A stretch of DNA of 64,000 bases from Prevotella sp. HUN102 (GCF_000688375.1 NZ_JIAF01000004.1:1488001-1552000); one strand, 5' to 3'; positions 24,187 through 30,915 are shown, counted from the stretch's first letter. Notes: a model not told the origin generated them from the letters alone. Numbers and translations are program-made.

Positions 24187-25131
24187 ATGAACGAGCAAAT
24201 TCAGAACATTCTCAACGAGAACGGAACAAAAACTTCCAAGATTCAGAAACTACTTGCCCTCGGACTTACACGCCGACAGGTTGCCGACCTTGCTGCAGGT
24301 GGAAACTACGGCTTTGTACAGAACGTTTACAAGCGTATGATGCAGGGATTGACCACCACGGCAGCACAGGCAGCAGCCACGGTCATTCCCCAACTTGATT
24401 ACACCTTCAACCGTAACTTCGGTGTTGAGATAGAGGCTTACAACTGCACACGCATCCATCTTGCAAGTGAACTCAGCGCAGCGGGAATCAACGTGCAGGT
24501 GGAAGGCTACAACCACACTGACCACACCGACCATTGGAAAATCGTCACGGACGGCAGCCTCAGTGGAAACAACACCTTCGAACTGGTCAGCCCCATTCTT
24601 CACGGGGAGCAGGGACTTGAGGAACTTGAAAAGGTGTGCTGGGTGCTCGACCTATGCAATGTGAAGGTAAACGACTCTTGCGGACTCCACGTTCATATGG
24701 ACGCTGCCGAGTTCGACCTGCAGACTTGGAAAAATCTTATCCTTGCCTACAAACGCCTTGAGGGAGTCATTGACCATTTTATGCCACGCAGCCGTCGCAA
24801 CAACACCTACTGCAAAGGACTTACCTCCATCACTGAAGCAGCCATTAACAGGGCAGCCAACATCGGAAACTTACGGGCTGCCTTCCACAACAATCGCTAC
24901 CACAAGGTAAACCTCGAAGCCTACGCACGCCATCGCACAGTGGAGTTCCGACAGCACGGAGGTACGACAAACTTCACGAAGATGTCAGCATGGATTCATT
25001 TTCTCGCAAAAATGATTACCTTTGCAAAACAGGGAACGGTACAGGCAGGCACGACCCTCCGAAGCATTCCTTTCCTGACAGAAAGCGAAAAACTCTACTT
25101 CAAATTGAGAACAAAAAAATTAGCAGTATGA
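24187..25131 (+). CDS. amidoligase-family protein
   Basis: 314 residues from ATG 24187 (a TTG at 24115 lengthens the frame). Residues 1-60 form a helix-turn-helix-like start (KIQKLLALGLTRRQVADLAA). From about 78 the phage amidoligase (ATP-grasp/GCS-like) pattern follows: FGVEIEAYN, WKIVTDGSLSG, FELVSPILHG, DSCGLHVHMD around 165-174, KGLTSI, and HRTVEFRQHGGT around 265. These are the metal and nucleotide-binding residues of the family, which forms amide bonds; phage members are suggested to modify peptidoglycan, a peptide or a protein target. It starts an accessory island after the lysis operon. Its substrate here is unknown. Confidence 0.8.
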   Translation: MNEQIQNILNENGTKTSKIQKLLALGLTRRQVADLAAGGNYGFVQNVYKRMMQGLTTTAAQAAATVIPQLDYTFNRNFGVEIEAYNCTRIHLASELSAAGINVQVEGYNHTDHTDHWKIVTDGSLSGNNTFELVSPILHGEQGLEELEKVCWVLDLCNVKVNDSCGLHVHMDAAEFDLQTWKNLILAYKRLEGVIDHFMPRSRRNNTYCKGLTSITEAAINRAANIGNLRAAFHNNRYHKVNLEAYARHRTVEFRQHGGTTNFTKMSAWIHFLAKMITFAKQGTVQAGTTLRSIPFLTESEKLYFKLRTKKLAV

Positions 25132-25361
25132 CAACAATCTATAAGCTGAAGGATGGCGACCGGGTGGTCGCCACCTCTCCGGCAGACTTTCTCCACCAAC
25201 TTCGTACAGGCAGCCGATTCGACCATAGTGGGACAGACACCGAATATATGCATCGGTTTGCCCGGCGTCTTCAGGAACTCGAGGGTTACCTTGTTTCCAC
25301 CGAAAGCTCCGAAGCCTTCCTTGCCGACCTCATTACTCACGGTTTCGTTGTCGAAGAATAA
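25128..25361 (+). CDS. small partner of the amidoligase gene, 77 aa
   Basis: ATG 25128 overlaps the amidoligase stop by four bases. The sequence (MTTIYKLKDGDRVVATSPAD ... ELEGYLVSTESSEAFLADLI) is acidic and short with no known motif. Translational coupling makes it the best candidate for a substrate or helper of the amidoligase, though that is only inference. Confidence 0.6.
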   Translation: MTTIYKLKDGDRVVATSPADFLHQLRTGSRFDHSGTDTEYMHRFARRLQELEGYLVSTESSEAFLADLITHGFVVEE

Positions 25362-25435
25362 TACATCATGCTCATTCTTTGCAGCCGTAGCAGTTCTTAG
25401 GCTGTTACGGCTTCTCAAATGTTAAAATTTTAATA

Positions 25436-25486
25436 TAGTACGAATAAAAGTATTAAAAAAATTGCATAGTACGAATAAAAGTATTA
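25436..25486. repeat. direct repeats at the 25519 promoter
   Basis: TAGTACGAATAAAAGTATTA occurs twice (25436-25455 and 25467-25486), 31 bases apart, three helical turns. The second copy lies between the -33 and -7 boxes, so a bound protein would block the promoter. Likely operators, perhaps for the small gene product itself. Confidence 0.6.
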
Positions 25487-25492
25487 TCTTTG
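25462..25492 (+). promoter_or_regulatory. promoter of the 25519 gene
   Basis: TTGC at 25462-25465, 19 bases, TATCTTTG at 25485-25492. The spacer is covered by a 20-base direct repeat. Confidence 0.7.
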
Positions 25493-25518
25493 TAGTGTTC
25501 AAAATAAGTAATACAACA

Positions 25519-25671
25519 ATGAAAAGAAAAGTAACATTAACAGAATTAGAATTTGATTTTATCGAGACTGTCAGGAATTACAAAAGAAGCTATCCTAACG
25601 GAGAACCGGGATTAAGATGGGCACTCAATAGAATGTTGGCAGAACTACTCGATGAACCTCTTGAAGATTAA
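25519..25671 (+). CDS. small phage protein, 50 aa
   Basis: MKRKVTLTELEFDFIETVRN followed by YKRSYPNGEPGLRWALNRML and an acidic end. A basic beginning and helices fit a ribbon-helix-helix-like or other small DNA-binding regulator; repeats overlapping its promoter support autoregulation. An upstream ATG (25462) would precede the transcription start, so 25519 is used. Confidence 0.55.
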   Translation: MKRKVTLTELEFDFIETVRNYKRSYPNGEPGLRWALNRMLAELLDEPLED

Positions 25672-25676
25672 TAACA

Positions 25677-25703
25677 GCCCCCATCATTTTTTAATGGTGG
25701 GGC
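25677..25703 (+). terminator. hairpin between 25519 and DUF5053 genes
   Basis: GCCCCCATCATT and AATGGTGGGGC pair around a T-rich loop. There is no U-tract after it, so it may be an attenuating or processing hairpin rather than a full terminator. Confidence 0.45.
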
Positions 25704-25714
25704 ACAAAAACAAT

Positions 25715-25978
25715 ATGATTATGGCAACAATGACAATGACAAAGGAAAAGACTGGCACAATGAAAGCACAGTTAAAGGATATTCTGCTCTCAATTTCATG
25801 GTCAGATTTATCCAAGACCTATTTTGGAAAATCAAACTCATGGCTCTATCATAAACTTGACGGTATAGACGGTAATAAGAAACCTACTGAATTTAGTGAG
25901 GTGGAGAAATTGCAATTAAAGGGTGCACTGGTAGATCTTGCCGATCGTATCCGAAAGGCTGCCGACAGTATTCAATAA
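25715..25978 (+). CDS. DUF5053 family phage protein, 87 aa
   Basis: ATG 25715, with other ATGs close behind. From KAQLKDILLSISWSDLSKTY through SNSWLYHKLDGIDGN and EVEKLQLKGALVDLADRIRK the sequence matches the small DUF5053 family seen in Bacteroidetes phages. Function unknown; it looks like a truncated helix-turn-helix protein (a recognition-like SWLYHKLDG). Confidence 0.75.
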   Translation: MIMATMTMTKEKTGTMKAQLKDILLSISWSDLSKTYFGKSNSWLYHKLDGIDGNKKPTEFSEVEKLQLKGALVDLADRIRKAADSIQ

Positions 25979-26036
25979 GCCTTGGTAGTATTACACCATT
26001 GAACAAAAGTCGCCACCGGGCTTGTGGCGCAAGTCA

Positions 26037-26063
26037 GCCTCTCGCTTTCGCGAGGGGCTTTTT
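26037..26063 (+). terminator. rho-independent terminator
   Basis: Stem GCCTCTCGC / GCGAGGGGC with TTTC loop and TTTTT tail (26059-26063). It closes the DUF5053 transcript. Confidence 0.85.
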
Positions 26064-26108
26064 GATTACGCAGCGTAGAATTTATTACGTGATGTCGATT
26101 TTTTTTAA

Positions 26109-26116
26109 TATCTTTG
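26109..26116 (+). promoter_or_regulatory. probable promoter of nuclease gene
   Basis: TATCTTTG 28 bases before the ATG. The -33 box is poor (TTTA at about 26081), so an activator or weak promoter is possible. Confidence 0.5.
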
Positions 26117-26143
26117 TAGCATTATAAACTTAAATGTCTCTTT

Positions 26144-27235
26144 ATGGATTTCAAGGACTCTATTAAACAACTTGCTGAGAAAGTTACTCAACTAAAGGAG
26201 GGTATTCTTACAGAAGAAGCTACAAAAAATGCATTTATAATGCCGTTTATCAATGCTCTTGGTTATGATGTGTTCAACCCATTGGAAGTCATTCCAGAAA
26301 TGGATTGCGACTTAGTTAAGAAAAAGGGTGAGAAAATCGACTATGCGATTATGAAAGACGGTGCTCCCATTATCCTCATTGAATGTAAGCACTGGCAGCA
26401 GAATTTGTCGCTCCACGATACACAGCTTAAAAAGTATTTTGTTGCTTCTAAGGCAAAATTTGGTTTGCTCACCAATGGTATAAAATATCTGTTTTACACT
26501 GATCTTGAAGATCAGAACATTATGGACGAAAAGCCTTTCCTTGAAGTAGATATAACAGATATCAAGGACTATCAAATAGAAGAACTAAAGAAGTTTCATA
26601 AATCTTATTTTGATATTGATAGCATTCTTAATTCTGCCAGCGAACTGAAGTATTCGAGTGAGTTAAAGAAGATTTTTGCAGAAGAAGTTGTAGAGCCTTC
26701 TCCTGAGATTGTGAAGTATTTTACCAAGCAAGTCTATGATGGAGTTATCACAGCAAAAGTACAAGAACAATTTTCTGCATTGGTAAAAAGAGCTATCAGC
26801 AGTTACATCAACGAATTAATCTCAAATCGCCTGAAGACAGCACTCAACAACGAGGAGCAGCGTGAGGCAACGCCTTCTACCGTTCAGTCTCCAGAAGAGC
26901 AACCTGTATCCTCTCCAGAGGATTCAGACGACGGCAAGATTGTCACCACACAGGAAGAACTCGATGGCTTTATGATTGTCAAGGCTATGGTACGTAAAGT
27001 GGTTGATGTTGAGAGAGTGGTTTACCGTGATGCTCAATCATATTTTGCCATCCTGCTCGATGATAACAACCGCAAGCCCATCTGCCGTTTGTACTTCAAT
27101 AGTAAATCAAAGAAGTATATATCCACCTTTGACAATGAGAAGAAAGAAACAAAACATGAAATTACAAACCTCAACGACATCTTCAACTTTGAAAAGGAGC
27201 TGTGTGAGGTAATCAAAGCGTATGACGAGAAATAA
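26144..27235 (+). CDS. HsdR N-terminal domain-like nuclease
   Basis: 363 residues. Residues about 1-150 match the type I restriction HsdR N-terminal fold, a PD-(D/E)xK nuclease: EKIDYAIMKDG then PIILIECKHWQQNL gives the catalytic D-ExK. The middle is helical with an EEQPVSSPEDSDDG linker, and the C-terminal 110 residues (GFMIVKAMVRKVVDVERVVY) form a second domain. No helicase, HsdM or HsdS gene is near, so it works alone. In prophages such proteins are often superinfection defence genes; target unknown. It has its own promoter and a terminator before it, the typical moron layout. Confidence 0.8.
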   Translation: MDFKDSIKQLAEKVTQLKEGILTEEATKNAFIMPFINALGYDVFNPLEVIPEMDCDLVKKKGEKIDYAIMKDGAPIILIECKHWQQNLSLHDTQLKKYFVASKAKFGLLTNGIKYLFYTDLEDQNIMDEKPFLEVDITDIKDYQIEELKKFHKSYFDIDSILNSASELKYSSELKKIFAEEVVEPSPEIVKYFTKQVYDGVITAKVQEQFSALVKRAISSYINELISNRLKTALNNEEQREATPSTVQSPEEQPVSSPEDSDDGKIVTTQEELDGFMIVKAMVRKVVDVERVVYRDAQSYFAILLDDNNRKPICRLYFNSKSKKYISTFDNEKKETKHEITNLNDIFNFEKELCEVIKAYDEK

Positions 27236-27254
27236 TAACTAAAACCAAAGTATA

Positions 27255-27806
27255 ATGAAAAGATTTAGACTATTGCTGCTGATGGCATTCGTTGCTTTTA
27301 CCTGCAGCGCACAGAAACCTCTAAGTTACAGTAAGGTCATTCAAAAAGAAGGAATGACAGCCCAACAATTGTATGAGGCATCTAAGAATTGGTTTGCCCG
27401 TACTTTTGTTGACTCTAAAGCCGTAATGAGAGATGCAACCCCAGGAAAAGAACTTACAGGAAAAGGTAAGTTGGTTTTTTCAACCAATATGATGTATTCA
27501 AGTATTCAAGGATATATCGGCTACCTTATCGATATACAGTTTAAGGATGGTCGCATGAAATTCACTATGAGCGATTTTCGCCATGAACCTTCCCATGAGG
27601 CAAAATATGATAACCACATGGGTGTACTTGTAGATTCGCTCCCCAAAGATCTGAAAGATATAGGTGTCGAGGGAATGAACAGAAAGGCAAGTTATAAGTA
27701 TTACTTTAAGAATGGGATTCCACTCTGCGAGAAGCAATTTAAAGAACTCAGCGAAAGTCTTGAAGAATTCATTGATAAGCGAGAAGAGTCCAAAGACGAT
27801 TGGTAA
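27255..27806 (+). CDS. secreted DUF4468 (TBP-like fold) protein
   Basis: 183 residues. Signal peptide (KRFRLLLLMAFVAFTCSAQ, cleavage after the Ala-Gln region) and then a DUF4468-like domain: KVIQKEGMTAQQLYEASKNW, with a second half matching FKDGRMKFTMSDFRHEP. These proteins are frequent in Bacteroidetes and of unknown function. It follows the nuclease gene by 19 bases, so the pair may be one accessory operon. Confidence 0.75.
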   Translation: MKRFRLLLLMAFVAFTCSAQKPLSYSKVIQKEGMTAQQLYEASKNWFARTFVDSKAVMRDATPGKELTGKGKLVFSTNMMYSSIQGYIGYLIDIQFKDGRMKFTMSDFRHEPSHEAKYDNHMGVLVDSLPKDLKDIGVEGMNRKASYKYYFKNGIPLCEKQFKELSESLEEFIDKREESKDDW

Positions 27807-27830
27807 TTTTTGCGCTACGCAAAAATAATT
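27807..27830. promoter_or_regulatory. palindrome upstream of cassette B promoter
   Basis: ATTTTTGCG-cta-CGCAAAAAT is a perfect 9-bp inverted repeat, followed by AATT. The core matches the one before cassette A (13490-13510). Probable shared operator. Confidence 0.5.
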
Positions 27831-27837
27831 ATGTATA

Positions 27838-27875
27838 AATAATCCCCGAAATCCTTGGAGGTCTCGGGGATTATT
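27838..27875 (+). terminator. hairpin overlapping cassette B promoter
   Basis: 12-bp stem AATAATCCCCGA / TCGGGGATTATT. Its loop carries the -33 box TTGG of the cassette B promoter. It probably terminates the DUF4468 transcript. No clear U-tract. Confidence 0.5.
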
Positions 27876-27885
27876 CATATCTTTG
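27855..27885 (+). promoter_or_regulatory. promoter of cassette B
   Basis: TTGG at 27855-27858, 19 bases, TATCTTTG at 27878-27885. The predicted start is at 27890-27891, the first base of R1. Boxes and spacing are the same as in cassette A. Confidence 0.8.
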
Positions 27886-27890
27886 CCCTC

Positions 27891-28099
27891 GGAAAAGAAT
27901 AGTTGTAATCAACTCCGTAGGGCGACGGTATTCGCTCTGCCATTCGGCTGGGCTTTTTTATTGCCCAAGGGCAAGCCTTACATGACGGCTGCCTCCTCGT
28001 GAATTCTCATGCTCTTCGGAGTATTGCACTATTCTTTTCCAACGGGGAGCGCAGCCGTCACCCGTATCAAGGCGACTGCAAGGAAAAGAATAGTGCAAT
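27891..28099 (+). ncRNA. structured leader RNA, copy B
   Basis: About 209 nt. R1 GGAAAAGAATAGT (27891-27903); hairpin GGGC-TTTTTTATT-GCCC (27950-27966); P2 5' strand GACGGCTGC (27984-27992); anti-repeat at 28022-28040, complementary to R2 for 19 bases including the first base of the start codon; P2 3' strand GCAGCCGTC (28051-28059); R2 beginning 28082. P2 changes G-C to A-U and G-U to G-C relative to copy A, and the repeats differ but stay complementary. Blocks in between (GGCTGCC, CTCGT, GAATT) are conserved. See copy A for interpretation. Confidence 0.75.
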
Positions 28100-28408
28100 A
28101 TGCAACAGACAATCAATTTCGAGATTCAGGCGCAAGCCCGCCCTGCTATCGACGTCCGTGCCACGATACGGCGCAAAATCAAGTCCCTCAACCTTTGGCT
28201 CGACCAAAAGAGCGAGTTCTACAGCCGTATCGCCGAGTTCCCCGTAACTCGTCGTTTGGTCATCCGTATCAACCTCGTATCTTTGTGCCTGATTGTGGCG
28301 GCCGTTGCCATCGAGCAGCAGCCCATTGTCTCTGTCATCTCTGCCCTCTGCGCAGCCTGTTTGGTCTATCGTGTCAATCACTCAGATAAGAAAGGAGGCA
28401 AGGTATGA
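28100..28408 (+). CDS. small membrane protein of cassette B (MQQTI family), 102 aa
   Basis: N-terminus MQQTINFEIQAQARPAIDVR parallels the 13781 gene. The C-terminal half is hydrophobic with two segments (INLVSLCLIVAAVAI and VSVISALCAACLVYRV), then a basic tail. Its start codon is directly after R2 of leader copy B. The stop overlaps the next start (ATGA). Family unknown to me. Confidence 0.65.
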   Translation: MQQTINFEIQAQARPAIDVRATIRRKIKSLNLWLDQKSEFYSRIAEFPVTRRLVIRINLVSLCLIVAAVAIEQQPIVSVISALCAACLVYRVNHSDKKGGKV

Positions 28409-28692
28409 AACGACCGATGGACAAGGCACTCAATTTCGTCAGCCAAGACACCATCGCAGCTCTCAACGAAATGGTAGGCGATGGCTATATTTTGAAGTAT
28501 CTCGACACATTGGAGAATATTGAGAACAGGATTTTCTCCGACAGCAACGGCACCTTTGTCGAAGCCACGGGCGAGCCGCGCCCCGGCACATTCGACATGC
28601 TGCGCACGCTGCGTGCCCTCAAGGACGATTTGCGAACCCTCAATGCCCTATGCCCTGAAAGCCCTTCAGAGCTCAGCAGTACAGATAATTAA
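28405..28692 (+). CDS. partner gene of cassette B, 95 aa
   Basis: Coupled to the membrane protein gene by ATGA. The product (MKRPMDKALNFVSQDTIAAL ... TFDMLRTLRALKDDLRTLNA) is soluble and helical. It occupies the same place as the 14041 gene in cassette A but is not visibly alike in sequence. Function unknown. Confidence 0.55.
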   Translation: MKRPMDKALNFVSQDTIAALNEMVGDGYILKYLDTLENIENRIFSDSNGTFVEATGEPRPGTFDMLRTLRALKDDLRTLNALCPESPSELSSTDN

Positions 28693-28709
28693 TTCTCAGA
28701 CAATACAGT

Positions 28710-29003
28710 ATGAAACAGAATAACAAACAGGCTTCTCTTCCTTCAGGGAAGAAAGTCCCCATTACCGACATCAGCATCTACATTGCCGCCCTTCAGGCCA
28801 CATACAGCCCTGCATCAGCACCGGCAGACGCCACCCACTTTTTCTCAACGATGGAAGTAGTCGATGCCATCAGGGATATCGACCCCTCAGCCAAAGTCGG
28901 TCCCGAACAGGTATTCCCGGCTTTAGTTCAGGCAGGCTTCAATTTCTGCAACCGTCCCGGCGCACACGGCTTGGAATTCAAATGGATGTTCCGGGAACGA
29001 TAA
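28710..29003 (+). CDS. phage hypothetical protein, 97 aa
   Basis: Follows by 17 bases. Residues 15-35 (KVPITDISIYIAALQATYSP) and FFSTMEVVDAIRDIDPSAKV suggest a compact winged-helix-like domain, with an N-terminal Lys/Gln-rich tail. No family recognised. Probably the last gene of the cassette B transcript, ahead of two hairpins. Confidence 0.55.
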   Translation: MKQNNKQASLPSGKKVPITDISIYIAALQATYSPASAPADATHFFSTMEVVDAIRDIDPSAKVGPEQVFPALVQAGFNFCNRPGAHGLEFKWMFRER

Positions 29004-29019
29004 TATCTTTTTTACCAAG

Positions 29020-29078
29020 ACATCCATTCATTTGGATGTTTGTTTGTCAGGGCACTTCGTCGTGAGACGCAGTGTCCT
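29020..29078 (+). terminator. two hairpins closing the cassette B transcript
   Basis: First hairpin ACATCCA/TGGATGT (29020-29039) followed by TTTGTTT. Second, 29049-29078: AGGGCACT/AGTGTCCT enclosing CGTC-GTGA-GACG. The first looks like an ordinary terminator. Confidence 0.65.
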
Positions 29079-29108
29079 TTACAAACAGAATAGAAGTATA
29101 TAATTTTG
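29078..29108 (+). promoter_or_regulatory. probable promoter of the C5 methyltransferase gene
   Basis: TTTA at 29078-29081, 19 bases, TAATTTTG at 29101-29108. The -33 box has one mismatch to TTTG. Confidence 0.55.
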
Positions 29109-29134
29109 CCATTGACAAACAAACAAGGAAATGA

Positions 29135-30571
29135 ATGAACAGAATTATCAGACACGCCTCGCTTTTCAGCGGTATTGGCGCACCCGAACTCGCAGCCTTT
29201 TGGTTGGGATGGCAAAACGTCTTTCACTGCGAAATCAGCGATTTCTGCAACACAGTCCTCAATTATTGGTATTCTAATTCTATCGGTTATGAAAACATCA
29301 AAACAACAGATTTCTCAAAGTGGCAAGGAAGAATTGACATTCTCACAGGAGGCTTTCCCTGTCAACCCTTCAGCTCAGCAGGGCAGCGACTCGGAGCGGA
29401 TGATGACCGTTATCTCTGGCCGGAGATGCTACGGGCAATCAGGCAGATACAGCCCTCTTTCGTCATTGGTGAGAACGTTGCTGGAATCCTCTCAATGGTA
29501 CAGCCCTGCGAGGCTGTTAAGGTGGGAAGCACAACCTCTCTCTTCGACGAGAACGACCACATATATAGAAAAAGGCAGCAGTTCGTCGTCGAAACCGTCT
29601 GTGCAGACCTTGAGCGTGAAGGATACGCCGTCCAACCGTTCGTTATTCCGGCTTGTGCCGTCGGCGCACCACACAAGAGAGACAGGATTTGGTTCATCGC
29701 CCGAAGGAATGTTCCCGCATCTTCTCCTGACTCCCTGCACGAGGGAGTCCTGCGAGGATCCCTCATCGATGAGAGCCAGAGCCATGCGCAACGGATACAG
29801 GAACGGAACCAAATACAACAGTCTTTTGAGTCAGGTTGTGTATTCGGATATGCTTCCGACTCCTGTAACTCAAGGACTGAAAATCTGCGAGAACGGCAAG
29901 CAGAAATTCTGTCCACAGGAGCTGTTGCCGACGCCACTGGCCGTGGAGATACAGCACGGCAAGAGAGTACGGGAGCTCCGTGCGAAGGGAGGGCAGACAA
30001 TGGGAAGCCGGAAGAACGGCGAGCAACGTCCGAACGGACTGATGGACTACATGAACTTTCACGGGATGCTGCCAACTCCAAATGCAGCCGAGGCTACGAA
30101 CTGGGCAACCAGTTACAACCCGAACAGTCAGATGGGGACAGGACTCACGGCTATGGCACTAAACGAAATGCTGCCGACTCCATGCGCTCAGGATTTCAAG
30201 AAGCGTGGGAAAAATTCCAAGCAGAAAGGATTGCCGGAAATGTTCAGCAAGACAGACTGGCTGCTGACTCCAATGGCAAGCGACAGCAGAAGGTCTATGA
30301 TGACGATGGACAATCTGAAAGCACACAGGAAGCCAAAAGCCGAAATGAGCAACCTGGCCGAACAGATTGCCCACAAGATTGGTGGAGGAACTTCCCAACT
30401 GTCTCCCCTGTTTGTAGGGGAAATGATGGGCTTCCCTTTGATGTATCTCGTCTTGCCATTCCTTTTATCCAATGGCGAACGGAAGCCATAAAGGCACTCG
30501 GCAACTCTATGGTTCCACAGGTCGTGCTCGAACTGTTCAGGGCGATAGAGAATGAAATACTCGGGAAATGA
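29135..30571 (+). CDS. DNA cytosine-C5 methyltransferase
   Basis: 478 residues. Motif I SLFSGIGAPELAA (residues 9-21), motif IV GGFPCQPFSSAG with catalytic Cys76, motif VI GENVAG, motif VIII HKRDRIWFIA, and at the C-terminus motif X, KALGNSMVPQVVLELFRAIE. Between VIII and X lies a 230-residue low-similarity stretch with repeated (V/A)ADxxxR units, typical of phage enzymes. It methylates cytosine in a short target and most likely protects the phage from host restriction. The same DNA from 29709 on is open in a second frame that also looks coding; see the next entry. Confidence 0.9.
   Translation: MNRIIRHASLFSGIGAPELAAFWLGWQNVFHCEISDFCNTVLNYWYSNSIGYENIKTTDFSKWQGRIDILTGGFPCQPFSSAGQRLGADDDRYLWPEMLRAIRQIQPSFVIGENVAGILSMVQPCEAVKVGSTTSLFDENDHIYRKRQQFVVETVCADLEREGYAVQPFVIPACAVGAPHKRDRIWFIARRNVPASSPDSLHEGVLRGSLIDESQSHAQRIQERNQIQQSFESGCVFGYASDSCNSRTENLRERQAEILSTGAVADATGRGDTARQESTGAPCEGRADNGKPEERRATSERTDGLHELSRDAANSKCSRGYELGNQLQPEQSDGDRTHGYGTKRNAADSMRSGFQEAWEKFQAERIAGNVQQDRLAADSNGKRQQKVYDDDGQSESTQEAKSRNEQPGRTDCPQDWWRNFPTVSPVCRGNDGLPFDVSRLAIPFIQWRTEAIKALGNSMVPQVVLELFRAIENEILGK
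29709..30491 (+). CDS. alternate-frame protein inside the C5 methyltransferase gene, 260 aa
   Basis: Frame +1 relative to the methyltransferase, open for 783 bases from ATG 29709 (MFPHLLLTPCTRE). It contains five spaced (L/M)LPTPxA or LLTPMA units and ends SPLFVGEMMGFPLMYLVLPF then NGERKP, both typical of the C-terminal part of another branch of phage C5 methyltransferases. Random frames rarely give such repeats. It could be reached by internal start or by a frameshift that replaces the C-terminus of the main enzyme. The frame upstream of 29709 back to 29175 has no such character. Confidence 0.5.
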   Translation: MFPHLLLTPCTRESCEDPSSMRARAMRNGYRNGTKYNSLLSQVVYSDMLPTPVTQGLKICENGKQKFCPQELLPTPLAVEIQHGKRVRELRAKGGQTMGSRKNGEQRPNGLMDYMNFHGMLPTPNAAEATNWATSYNPNSQMGTGLTAMALNEMLPTPCAQDFKKRGKNSKQKGLPEMFSKTDWLLTPMASDSRRSMMTMDNLKAHRKPKAEMSNLAEQIAHKIGGGTSQLSPLFVGEMMGFPLMYLVLPFLLSNGERKP

Positions 30572-30572
30572 C

Positions 30573-30603
30573 TTGCATTTTAAAATCATAAGTGTTATAT
30601 TTG
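30573..30603 (+). promoter_or_regulatory. promoter of the 30626 gene
   Basis: TTGC at 30573-30576, 19 bases, TATATTTG at 30596-30603. Confidence 0.65.
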
Positions 30604-30625
30604 CATTGAAACAAACATTAAAATT

Positions 30626-30871
30626 ATGGAACTTTTCTATATCCTTTACGCCGCTCTCCTGACCATACTTGCCCCATTCCTTACCATAGGAACTGGCTGT
30701 ACCGGTTTTATCTTCTTCTTTGCCCTTTCAATGGGAATACCGGTTGTCGGACCGATAGTCTGGGCCTGGCTATGGTCGCCCGGCAACAAGACGCAGAATG
30801 TCTGTCTCACGATAGCCCTGCATATTCTTGCAGCCTGCCTTATCCTTATATGGCTGCTCTCTACTACCTAA
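30626..30871 (+). CDS. small membrane protein, 81 aa
   Basis: Three hydrophobic segments (YAALLTILAPFLTIGTG, FIFFFALSMGIPVVGPIVWA, LTIALHILAACLILIWLL) separated by short loops and almost no soluble part. It has its own promoter. Not recognised; could be an accessory lysis, superinfection-exclusion or moron protein. Confidence 0.6.
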   Translation: MELFYILYAALLTILAPFLTIGTGCTGFIFFFALSMGIPVVGPIVWAWLWSPGNKTQNVCLTIALHILAACLILIWLLSTT

Positions 30872-30884
30872 TTTTTCCCTGTCC

Positions 30885-30915
30885 TTTCCCACCTCTGTAT
30901 GTTCTGTTATCTTTG
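30885..30915 (+). promoter_or_regulatory. leaderless promoter of the tail operon
   Basis: TTTC at 30885-30888 (one mismatch), 19 bases, TATCTTTG at 30908-30915, CCTT, ATG at 30920. Same spacing of box to start codon as at 15130-15142. Confidence 0.6.

Noticed and set aside
29175..29708. N-terminal part of the alternate frame in the methyltransferase gene
   Set aside because: No recognisable blocks in this part; the methyltransferase catalytic motifs are in the other frame. Only 29709-30491 is kept.
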